Source: Streptococcus ruminantium
GTDB taxonomy: Bacteria; Bacillota; Bacilli; Lactobacillales; Streptococcaceae
Length of the DNA: 64,000 bases
NCBI RefSeq assembly: GCF_003609975.1
Contig: NZ_AP018400.1
Coordinates: forward strand, 818,501-882,500
Reading direction: 5' to 3'
Part shown: piece after piece, positions 57,219 through 64,000 of the stretch
How the letters are laid out: the number at the start of each line of letters is the position of its first letter
How positions within the stretch are numbered: the first letter of the stretch is position 1
The notes under the pieces: generated by a model
The model's input: only the letters and a program-made list of their open reading frames with translations
Told to the model about the DNA's origin: nothing
Databases searched by the model: none
Program-made: the position numbers and the translations under genes

Positions 57219-58085
57219 ATGGGAGTAGATAATTTGTTTTCAATTGGTAGAGCGGCTGCTATGAGTGGTGTTTCAACAAAAACATTGCGCTACTACGAAA
57301 GTCTAGATCTAATCCATCCTAAGCATATTTCCAGTGAGAATGGCTACCGCTATTATGATAAAGATGCTCTGTTGCTGATACCATTGATTAAGTATTATCA
57401 GCAAGTTGGGTTAAGTTTAAAAAGAATTAAAGAGCTGATTCATGTAGCTGGGTGCTCTACTCACTATCATCATCTCAAGAAAAGGCGCGACGAGATCAAT
57501 GCCGAGCGTGAAGAGCTATCTATCGCACTATCATCCGTGGATGATTGGTTAGAATTGATTGTTGAGGGTGAGATGTGCCTGCAAAGTAGGAAGCATCATC
57601 CTGGAGCAAACATAGAGCAGATGATTAGTGTAAAATATTATTCTGAGCAGGCAAGTTATTGTTATTTGGAACAGCCTTATAGCTATAATTACAAAGAGTC
57701 GATCATCAATTTGGAGTGGATTAGGCATTTAGAAGCACATCATTTAGAAGTTTCAGGGCCGGTTATTTTGAAATATAACTCTTATCTAAAAAAGATGAAG
57801 GGGGAAAGTAAATTCGCAACTATCTTGCAGCATTGTTTTCCAGAGTCGGAAACTTTTTCAAAATTTGGCGGTTTTATGGCTTTAACCTGCTATCACATTG
57901 GTCCACTAGAAAGTATTGCTGAGACATATAAGTATTTGCTACACTATGCAGAGAAGCATAAATATAGCCTAAAAGATGAGTGTTATGAACGCCATGTCAT
58001 TGATTATTGGGTAACTCAGGACCACAATGAGTTTGTAACAGAGATTATTATTCCTGTTGTCACGCAGGATGAGCTTTATCAATAA
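57219..58085 (+). CDS. MerR-family regulator of the cut locus
   Basis: This is a 288-residue regulator. The N-terminal MerR winged helix (about 5-75) shows I-G-R-A-A-A-M-S-G-V-S and T-L-R-Y-Y-E-S-L. A dimer coiled coil follows (about 80-115), then a large C-terminal effector-like domain of about 165 residues. The ATG at 57219 follows a ribosome binding site made of seven G (57207-57213). Its position before shell and CutC genes, and a 19-bp-spaced promoter downstream, suggest it activates the locus, perhaps with choline or a derivative as effector. Confidence 0.88.
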   Translation: MGVDNLFSIGRAAAMSGVSTKTLRYYESLDLIHPKHISSENGYRYYDKDALLLIPLIKYYQQVGLSLKRIKELIHVAGCSTHYHHLKKRRDEINAEREELSIALSSVDDWLELIVEGEMCLQSRKHHPGANIEQMISVKYYSEQASYCYLEQPYSYNYKESIINLEWIRHLEAHHLEVSGPVILKYNSYLKKMKGESKFATILQHCFPESETFSKFGGFMALTCYHIGPLESIAETYKYLLHYAEKHKYSLKDECYERHVIDYWVTQDHNEFVTEIIIPVVTQDELYQ

Positions 58086-58101
58086 AATAGTTAATAGATG
58101 G

Positions 58102-58143
58102 ACGGTTTGAAGAATGTAAAGAGCATCTTCAGGCCGTTTTTTA
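58102..58143 (+). terminator. Terminator of the MerR gene
   Basis: ACGGTTTGAAGA (58102-58113) pairs with TCTTCAGGCCGT (58126-58137), with G-U pairs in the middle, followed by TTTTTT. The regulator is thus a separate transcript from the shell genes. Confidence 0.8.
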
Positions 58144-58428
58144 TATTTTCCAGTTAACGAATCAGTTAATTAGGGGAGATGTCATGATGTTTGACTGATA
58201 AATAGTTGTTCAGTTCACAAAACTTTACCCCTAGGATAAAGTTTTGTGAGCATATTTCTTGCAAAAATAAAGATAATGTGCTTGTTTGTTAAAATTGTTA
58301 AAATTCTCTAATATATTTTTCCTTTAAAATACCTGAGTGAGAGTACTGCCATGTCATAGAAAAATAGTGCAATTATTTATACATTTTCAAAAAACTAAAA
58401 ATAATTTTGTAAAAATTAAAAAAAATGA
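58144..58428 (+). other. Intergenic hairpin region before the shell operon
   Basis: TCACAAAACTTTA (58215-58227) and TAAAGTTTTGTGA (58237-58249) form a perfect 13-bp stem with a 9-nt loop and no T run. This may be an operator or an RNA structure. The rest is AT-rich with no gene. Confidence 0.45.
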
Positions 58429-58459
58429 TTGACTTTGACTTTGTGGAAGGGTTTACAAT
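58429..58459 (+). promoter_or_regulatory. MerR-type promoter of the shell/cut operon
   Basis: TTGACT (58429-58434) and TACAAT (58454-58459) are separated by 19 bp, the stretched spacing typical of MerR-activated promoters. A leader of about 100 nt leads to the AAAGGAGG of the first shell gene. Confidence 0.6.
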
Positions 58460-58567
58460 GTTGTTATGTAGGGAATATAGAGATTTTTTACAATTGTGCA
58501 AAAAGTAAAATTTATATGTGTTTTTGTGTTAAATTTAGTATAAAAAATATATAAAGGAGGTAGTATC

Positions 58568-58846
58568 ATGAGTTCCGAAGCATTGGGAATGATTGAAACT
58601 AAGGGATTAGTCGGCTCAATAGAGGCGGCAGATGCAATGGTTAAAGCAGCAAATGTTACTTTAATCGGGAAAGAACATGTTGGTGGTGGTTTAGTAACCG
58701 TCCTTGTTCGAGGAGATGTCGGAGCAGTTAAGGCGGCAACAGATGCTGGTGCTGCTGCTGCACAACGAATCGGTGAGTTAGTCTCTGTTCATGTTATTCC
58801 ACGTCCGCACGGGGAAGTAGAGACAATCTTGCCTGGTTCTAAATAA
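58568..58846 (+). CDS. Microcompartment hexameric shell protein 1
   Basis: This is a 92-residue single-domain BMC (PduA/CcmK-like) protein that forms hexamers tiling the shell of a bacterial microcompartment. The opening A-L-G-M-I-E-T-K-G and the helix [11 protein letters not shown] are classic. The pore loop reads V-G-G-G-L (Gly39-41), a small-residue pore fit for small metabolites. It is the first gene of the operon. Confidence 0.95.
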   Translation: MSSEALGMIETKGLVGSIEAADAMVKAANVTLIGKEHVGGGLVTVLVRGDVGAVKAATDAGAAAAQRIGELVSVHVIPRPHGEVETILPGSK

Positions 58847-58882
58847 TGGCTCTCTATTTTAAAGAGATTAGGAGGTATTTTT

Positions 58883-59878
58883 ATGGGACAAACGACAAGT
58901 ACTATTGCACAACAAAAAATGAATGAAACGACCAAAAAATTCCGTATTGCAGGTATTCGAAGCGGAATTGTTTCTGGCTTATTTTATGGATTATACTCCT
59001 TTGTTATTATGATTCTTCAGAGATTTGATCCGATTAAGTCAGCGGTGGGCATTTTAGCAGCTCCCTTTGTAATGGGCGCGATAAATGATTTTTTGGGTGG
59101 TTGTGTGCTCTTGCTTGCAGCGATAAGAAATGGGAAATTCAAAGAATTGGGGCGTACATTAGCTACTAAACCAGGGAAAATTATGTTGCTCGGCTATATT
59201 TTGGGCGGTCCAGTAGCAAATGGTGCTTACCTAGTTGGTCTTTATTTAGCGGGAGCTTTTGCTATTCCAATTTCAGCGACAACGGCTGCGTTTGGTGCTC
59301 TTTTCTCAGCTATTTTCTTAAAACAAAAATTAAACATGCGCGTTGTTGCTGGGATGTTGATGTGTGTGGCTGGCGCGGTTGTTATCAATCTGGTAAAACC
59401 TGAGGGAGCTCCTAATTTTACACTAGGAATTATCCTGGCTGTAGTGGCTGCAATATGCTGGGGATTGGAAGGAACGATTTCAAGTTTTGGTGGTGCAATG
59501 CTTGACTCAGAAGTTACTGTAACCCTACGTCAATTGGTTTCTGGTTTAATTCAAATGGTTATCATTGTCCCAATTATTGGAGCGACGGGTCTATTTACAG
59601 CAACCTTAACTTCACCGTTTTTAGTATTTCTCCTACTGATTTCCGGTACATTGGTTGGTATTTCATATATGGAATGGTATCGTTCAAATGCTATGGTTGG
59701 TACTGCGATTGGTATGTCCTTAAATATTACCTATGCTTTCTGGGGTGTTCTACTTAGTGTTTTATTCCTTGGACAAGCAATTACAACAACTATTGTTGTT
59801 GGTTCGTTGGTGATTATCACAGGTGCTATTCTAGTAACGACGAATCCACTAGATTTTTTTAGAAAAGATGAGGTATAG
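58883..59878 (+). CDS. DMT/EamA-family transporter of the cut locus
   Basis: This is a 331-residue membrane protein with about ten helices and the two-repeat layout of the drug/metabolite transporter superfamily. A charged N-terminus of about 25 residues precedes the first helix. Many cut loci carry small EmrE-type transporters instead. Here a ten-helix member lies between shell genes and probably takes up choline or exports trimethylamine or ethanol; this is an inference from position. GGAGG precedes the ATG. Confidence 0.88.
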   Translation: MGQTTSTIAQQKMNETTKKFRIAGIRSGIVSGLFYGLYSFVIMILQRFDPIKSAVGILAAPFVMGAINDFLGGCVLLLAAIRNGKFKELGRTLATKPGKIMLLGYILGGPVANGAYLVGLYLAGAFAIPISATTAAFGALFSAIFLKQKLNMRVVAGMLMCVAGAVVINLVKPEGAPNFTLGIILAVVAAICWGLEGTISSFGGAMLDSEVTVTLRQLVSGLIQMVIIVPIIGATGLFTATLTSPFLVFLLLISGTLVGISYMEWYRSNAMVGTAIGMSLNITYAFWGVLLSVLFLGQAITTTIVVGSLVIITGAILVTTNPLDFFRKDEV

Positions 59879-59881
59879 TCC

Positions 59882-60184
59882 ATGAAATTATTACCAGCAA
59901 GAACAGCAGTGCTAAATTATATGAGTACAGTAGAAGAGGCGGATGTATTTCAAGTTATGTCAGCCTTGGAACCTCTATTTGGCAGTGAAAAACAGTTCAG
60001 AGAGGACTTGTTTTTAGAACATTTGATGTCGTTAGAGTGCAATGGTTATCTCGTTCAGACGGGATTTAATTTGGATGAAAACGGAAAGTTGAGAATCCGC
60101 TATCAAATAAATGATGATGGAAGATACGCAGTGGAAAAATATATTGCAAAAGAATTTCGAAATGTAGAAGGAGGAGCGATATGA
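59882..60184 (+). CDS. Small winged-helix-like protein of the cut locus
   Basis: This is a 100-residue soluble protein with predicted helix-helix-helix then two strands (Y-L-V-Q-T-G-F-N-L-D and K-L-R-I-R-Y-Q-I-N), which resembles a winged helix. I do not recognise a family. It begins 3 nt after the transporter and overlaps the second shell gene by 4 nt (ATGA), so it is made with the microcompartment. It might be a regulator or an assembly or cargo factor. Confidence 0.8.
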   Translation: MKLLPARTAVLNYMSTVEEADVFQVMSALEPLFGSEKQFREDLFLEHLMSLECNGYLVQTGFNLDENGKLRIRYQINDDGRYAVEKYIAKEFRNVEGGAI

Positions 60185-60477
60185 GGTATCATGGTGGTCA
60201 GGCATTAGGACTTGTGGAAACAGTTGGTTTGGTGCCAGCTTTGGAAGCATGCGATAAGATGTTAAAAGCCAGCAATGTCAAATTGATTTCCTACGAGAAT
60301 GTTGGTTCTACATTGGTTACAATCATGGTAGTTGGTGATGTAGCTGCTGTTGAGGCTGCTGTTGAGGCTGGAGCACGTGCAGCTGAAGCAATTGGTAAAT
60401 TAACTGCTCATAATGTAATGCCAAGGCCAATCTCTTCTGTTGGGGACATGGTTTCTGTACATGATATTGATAATTGA
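60181..60477 (+). CDS. Microcompartment hexameric shell protein 2
   Basis: This is a 98-residue BMC-domain protein (A-L-G-L-V-E-T-V-G-L-V-P-A-L-E-A). The pore loop is V-G-S-T (Ser43). The C-terminus is a short acidic tail. It is coupled to the preceding small gene and followed 14 nt later by a third shell gene with GGAGGAG. Confidence 0.95.
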   Translation: MRYHGGQALGLVETVGLVPALEACDKMLKASNVKLISYENVGSTLVTIMVVGDVAAVEAAVEAGARAAEAIGKLTAHNVMPRPISSVGDMVSVHDIDN

Positions 60478-60491
60478 TAAAGGAGGAGACA

Positions 60492-60809
60492 ATGGAAAGA
60501 TATCAAGCAATTGGTGCTGTGGAGACATTTGGTCTTGTATATGCACTTGAGGCAGCAGATGCAATGGTAAAGGCTTCAGATGTTGAAGTAATTGCTTATG
60601 TCAACACTGCATCCGGTTATATTGCAGTTATTGTCCAAGGTGAAACGGCAGCTTGCAAGACAGCTGTTGATGCGGGAGTTAGTGCGGTAGAAAAAATGGG
60701 GACTGAGGTATATAGTAGTGTTGTCATTCCAGGACCACATGAAGATTTAAAGAAAATCATCGATCGCTACTCATTAGAAATGATGTTCCCAGAAGAAGCA
60801 ACAGAGTAG
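60492..60809 (+). CDS. Microcompartment hexameric shell protein 3
   Basis: This is a 105-residue BMC-domain protein (A-I-G-A-V-E-T-F-G-L-V-Y-A-L-E-A-A-D). The pore loop N-T-A-S-G (38-42) differs from the other two shell proteins. A C-terminal tail of about 20 residues (R-Y-S-L-E-M-M-F-P-E-E) extends beyond the usual fold. The ATG at 60492 has GGAGGAG six bases before it; the TTG at 60474 overlapping the previous gene is rejected. Confidence 0.95.
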   Translation: MERYQAIGAVETFGLVYALEAADAMVKASDVEVIAYVNTASGYIAVIVQGETAACKTAVDAGVSAVEKMGTEVYSSVVIPGPHEDLKKIIDRYSLEMMFPEEATE

Positions 60810-60815
60810 GAAAGT

Positions 60816-62186
60816 GTGAACGAAATGAGATATATTGACAAAGATTTGGAATCAATTCAAGAAATAAGAAATTTGCTTCTGAATGGTCAAATGTCTTTTG
60901 TTCACTTGCAGAAGTACAGTCAAAGTGATTTGGATGTCGTGACTTCTATCTTTATCAAAACTTTGCTGGACAAAACAAGCGACTATGTCCACGAGTTTGT
61001 GACTGGTAATGATTACGGTGTGGAAGAGGATGAGCATTTTTTATGTACACATTTTCTGAAACGTTTCGAGGAAACTCTTCAGAAGGAGTCATATATCGGT
61101 ATCATCGGTGGAAATTCTACAGAAAAAGTTATCGAAATTGGAGCGCCGATGGGGGTTGTTGCGGTTTTGTTACCAGCTCGCCCAACCTTTACCTTATTGG
61201 TTAATGTCTGTTTACTAGCGATGAAAACAGGAAATTCTCTGGTATTCATTGCTAATCGGCAGTCAACAAGGTCAACTCTTCATAGTTTGAAAAAACTAAT
61301 TACGCTTGCCGAAGAGTCTGGTTATCCTGAAGATGGTATCAGTCTAGGTGAGACAATTAGCGATGCAGGAATACTGGAATTGTTGGCCAGCGATAAGGTT
61401 TCTCTACTCATCAATATTGGCTGCCCAGAATACATTTCAAATAAGTTTGTCACCAATATACCTTTATTATATGGTGGGGATTCATCTGGACCAGTATTTG
61501 TAGAAAGAACCGCAAACATCGAGAAAGCTGTTAGTGATGTCATTCATTCGAGAAGTTTTCAAAATGGTATCTTACCCGGTGCAGAGCAATTTCTAGTTAC
61601 TGAAAATGTTATTGCAGATCAAATCAAAGATAGCCTAGAAAAGAATGGAGCTCATTTGCTGACGGAGTCAGAGACTAGGAAGCTGATTGCATTTCTAACA
61701 GCTTCAGAGAAGAATATTAAGGAAAATTATATTGGGAAGTCAGCTATCTGGTTGGCAGAAAAATCCGGCATATCTGTTCCGGCAGAAACAAAGGTTCTTG
61801 TATCTGTCCAAGATTACATGAATGAAGAGGATTTTTTTAGTCGAAAATTACTCTGTCCAGTGATTGTAGTCTACTTGGAACCGGATTGGACCTTAGCTTG
61901 TGTTAAATGTATGAACTTGCTAGATGAGTTAAAAATGGGACATACGTTAACCATACATTCCAAAGATTGGAAAATCATCAGAGAGTTTGCCTTAGTCAAA
62001 AAGGTTGGGAGAATTGTGGTAAATGCACCTACAGTTTGTGTCGCTACAGGTATTGTTTCTAACTTCCCGACATCATTGATATTGGGTGGTATCACAACTG
62101 GTAAAGGATATAGCTCGGAAAATATCACACCGAAACATTTGACTTATACCCGTCAGGTTGGTTTTGAAGTTAATAATAAGTCATGA
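60816..62186 (+). CDS. Aldehyde dehydrogenase homologue without catalytic Cys
   Basis: This is a 456-residue member of the CoA-acylating aldehyde dehydrogenase family found in microcompartments. The segment that normally reads F-D-N-G-x-x-C-x-x-E-Q is F-Q-N-G-I-L-P-G-A-E-Q: Pro254 replaces the nucleophilic Cys. It is thus probably inactive as a dehydrogenase and may be structural or regulatory. A second, active enzyme would be expected past the window end. GTG 60816 has AGGA close by; the ATG at 60825 is possible. Confidence 0.88.
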   Translation: MNEMRYIDKDLESIQEIRNLLLNGQMSFVHLQKYSQSDLDVVTSIFIKTLLDKTSDYVHEFVTGNDYGVEEDEHFLCTHFLKRFEETLQKESYIGIIGGNSTEKVIEIGAPMGVVAVLLPARPTFTLLVNVCLLAMKTGNSLVFIANRQSTRSTLHSLKKLITLAEESGYPEDGISLGETISDAGILELLASDKVSLLINIGCPEYISNKFVTNIPLLYGGDSSGPVFVERTANIEKAVSDVIHSRSFQNGILPGAEQFLVTENVIADQIKDSLEKNGAHLLTESETRKLIAFLTASEKNIKENYIGKSAIWLAEKSGISVPAETKVLVSVQDYMNEEDFFSRKLLCPVIVVYLEPDWTLACVKCMNLLDELKMGHTLTIHSKDWKIIREFALVKKVGRIVVNAPTVCVATGIVSNFPTSLILGGITTGKGYSSENITPKHLTYTRQVGFEVNNKS

Positions 62187-62218
62187 ATTGATTGTTCGAA
62201 AGAGAGGAAATATTCAAT

Positions 62219-64000
62219 ATGGATATGAAGGAATTTACAGCTAAGCTGGAAGAAGCTACGAAGAAACTAAGTGCGGAAGAACGTGCATCACTGGTAAAAA
62301 TTTTCCAAAGTGTTTCTGATGATATTACAAAGCCAGAAGTTAGTTTTGCAAATGTAGAACCGCTTGTGTCAGAAGGTACAGATGTACCAGAGGGAATTAC
62401 ACCTCGATTGCAGGCCTTAAAAAACCAATATTTGAAAGCTCAACCAACGATCTCTTTAATTCGTGCGGTAAACCTGACACGAATTTCTAAAGAGAATGAA
62501 GGTATGCCAAAAGCAATCCTACGCGGAACTGCTTTCAAGGAATTTTGTAAAATTGCTCCAGTAGTCATTCAGGATAATGAATTATTGGTAGGTGCACCGA
62601 ATGGTGGCGCACGTTTTGGTGCCTTTTCTCCAGATATTTCATGGCGTTGGCTTCGCGATGAAATTGATACGATTTCAACTCGTCCGCAGGACCCATACGC
62701 CTTGTCTGAAGAAGATAAAAAGGTTCTAAGAGAAGAAATTTTCCCATATTGGGAAGGACGTTCTGTAGATGAAGCCTGTGAGTCACAATACCGTGAAGCG
62801 GGTGCTTGGGAACTTTCTGGTGAATCATTTGTCTCTGATTGTTCTTATCATGCTTGTTCTGGTGGTGGTGACTCAAATCCAGGATACGATGTGGTAGGGA
62901 TGAAAAAAGGTATGCTAGATATTAAGGCTGAAGCAGAAGCCCACCTAGCAAAACTGGACTATGCTAATCCAGATGATTTGGAGAAAATCTATTTCTACAA
63001 ATCGCAAATTCTAACAGCAGAAGGTGTTATGATTTATGCGAAGCGTATGTCTGAGTACGCAGCAGAATTAGCCGCAAAAGAATCCAATCCAAAACGCAGA
63101 GCAGAATTGGAGATGATTTCTCGCGTCAATGCCAATGTTCCTGCGCATAAACCAGAGACTTTCTGGGAAGCGATGCAATACGTTGTAACAATTCAGCACC
63201 TACTACTCTGTGAAGAAAACCAGACAGGTCTTTCAATTGGTCGTGTTGACCAGTATATGTATCCGCTTTATAAAAAGGATATTGAATCTGGCCGGATGAA
63301 TGATTATCAAGCTTTTGAATTAGCCGGCTGTATGTTTATTAAGATGTCAGAAATGATGTGGTTAACATCAGAGGGATCTTCTAAATTCTTTGCAGGTTAT
63401 CAACCATTTGTAAACATGTGTGTCGGTGGGGTAACACGTGAAGGGCGTGATGCAACAAATGATTTGACCTATCTTTTGATGGATGCGATTCGCCATGTGA
63501 AGGTTTATCAACCAACCTTGGCAACTCGTATCAATAACAAATCGCCACGTAAGTACTTGAAGAAAATTGTTGATGTTGTCCGTGCAGGAATTGGTTTCCC
63601 TGCGTGTCACTTTGACGACGCTCACATCAAAATGATGTTGGCAAAAGGTGTTTCAATGGAGGATGCACGTGATTACTGCTTAATGGGATGCGTAGAACCA
63701 CAAAAATCGGGTCGTCTCTATCAATGGACATCAACAGCCTACACTCAATGGCCAATCTTAATCGAAACAACGTTGAACCATGGTATTCCATTATGGTACG
63801 GAAAACCAGTTACTCCAGATATGGGACCTCTTGAGCAATACAAAACATTTGAACAATTTGAAGCCGCTGTTAAAGAGACAATCAAGTATGTTACCAAATG
63901 GACTTCTGTTATGACCGTCATCTCTCAGCGTGTCCAACGTGAGTTAGCACCGGCACCATTGATGTCCATGATGTATGAAGGTACGATGGAAAATGGTCGT
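62219..64000 (+). CDS. cutC: Choline trimethylamine-lyase CutC (3' end outside window)
   Basis: CutC is a glycyl-radical enzyme that splits choline into trimethylamine and acetaldehyde inside the microcompartment. The window holds 594 codons. Active-site residues match those of Desulfovibrio CutC at a constant offset of two: Tyr210, Asp218 ([10 protein letters not shown]), Cys491 and Glu493 (G-C-V-E-P), Thr504 and Tyr508. The C-terminal glycyl-radical loop lies outside. The N-terminus lacks the long extension of enterobacterial type II enzymes. AGAGGAAA precedes the ATG. The activase CutD should follow. Confidence 0.95.
   Translation, partial: MDMKEFTAKLEEATKKLSAEERASLVKIFQSVSDDITKPEVSFANVEPLVSEGTDVPEGITPRLQALKNQYLKAQPTISLIRAVNLTRISKENEGMPKAILRGTAFKEFCKIAPVVIQDNELLVGAPNGGARFGAFSPDISWRWLRDEIDTISTRPQDPYALSEEDKKVLREEIFPYWEGRSVDEACESQYREAGAWELSGESFVSDCSYHACSGGGDSNPGYDVVGMKKGMLDIKAEAEAHLAKLDYANPDDLEKIYFYKSQILTAEGVMIYAKRMSEYAAELAAKESNPKRRAELEMISRVNANVPAHKPETFWEAMQYVVTIQHLLLCEENQTGLSIGRVDQYMYPLYKKDIESGRMNDYQAFELAGCMFIKMSEMMWLTSEGSSKFFAGYQPFVNMCVGGVTREGRDATNDLTYLLMDAIRHVKVYQPTLATRINNKSPRKYLKKIVDVVRAGIGFPACHFDDAHIKMMLAKGVSMEDARDYCLMGCVEPQKSGRLYQWTSTAYTQWPILIETTLNHGIPLWYGKPVTPDMGPLEQYKTFEQFEAAVKETIKYVTKWTSVMTVISQRVQRELAPAPLMSMMYEGTMENGR

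Noticed and set aside
58173-58200. Leader peptide of four codons (M-M-F-D) after GGGGAG upstream of the shell operon
   Set aside because: It lies between the MerR terminator and the shell promoter, so it is probably not transcribed.

Overview
The window is chromosomal DNA of a low-GC lactic streptococcus. The closest fit is Streptococcus suis or a near relative. I infer this from protein resemblance (CiaRH, SpxA1, RelQ-NadK-RluD-Pta, a GlnP with two fused binding domains, a homologue of SpyA of S. pyogenes) and from gene order. No rRNA, tRNA or CRISPR was seen.

Layout. 1-3.1 kb: an alpha/beta hydrolase cut by the window edge, a DUF2726 fragment and a DUF1858/DUF438-hemerythrin pair. 3.1-8 kb: housekeeping genes (truB, ribF, spxA1, UPF0223, an inositol-phosphatase family gene, an RsmF-like rRNA methyltransferase). 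8-15.5 kb: the Pst phosphate importer with two PstB ATPases and PhoU, then ciaRH. 15.6-17.6 kb: two unknown or DUF1266-type proteins. 17.9-19.1 kb (minus): rpsT with a UUG start, and coaA. 19.2-27 kb: a nucleoside salvage and uptake operon (methyltransferase, pdp, deoC, cdd, PnrA-like lipoprotein, ABC importer). Its ATPase gene is broken by a small deletion over Walker B. 27.2-31.6 kb: ldh (minus), then gyrA-srtA. 31.8-40.6 kb: radC, rex, a cysteine desulfurase cluster, prs2, a CYTH protein, and relQ-nadK-rluD-pta. 40.6-45.8 kb: a heterodimeric ABC exporter, a thioesterase and a mutY without iron-sulfur ligands.

45.8-57.2 kb is a patchwork of accessory DNA and decay. It holds an orphan promoter with operator-like repeats, a toxin-tail-like remnant followed by a small membrane ORF, an ABC-F gene with a 310-nt leader, GNAT fragments, GlnQ/GlnP under a GlnR box, uvrB, more remnants and an intact SpyA-like ADP-ribosyltransferase. 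57.2-64 kb is the start of an anaerobic choline-degradation microcompartment (cut) locus: a MerR regulator behind a perfect cre site, three hexameric shell proteins, a DMT-family transporter, a small winged-helix-like protein, an aldehyde dehydrogenase homologue without the catalytic cysteine, and choline TMA-lyase CutC, which runs off the end.

Recurring regulation. Five genes (truB, ribF, the methyltransferase at 19212, mutY, uvrB) have an extended -10 box placed so that transcription should start at the A of the ATG, which predicts leaderless mRNAs. CcpA-type cre sites lie before the nucleoside operon, between ldh and gyrA, and before the cut regulator. A GlnR box precedes glnP.
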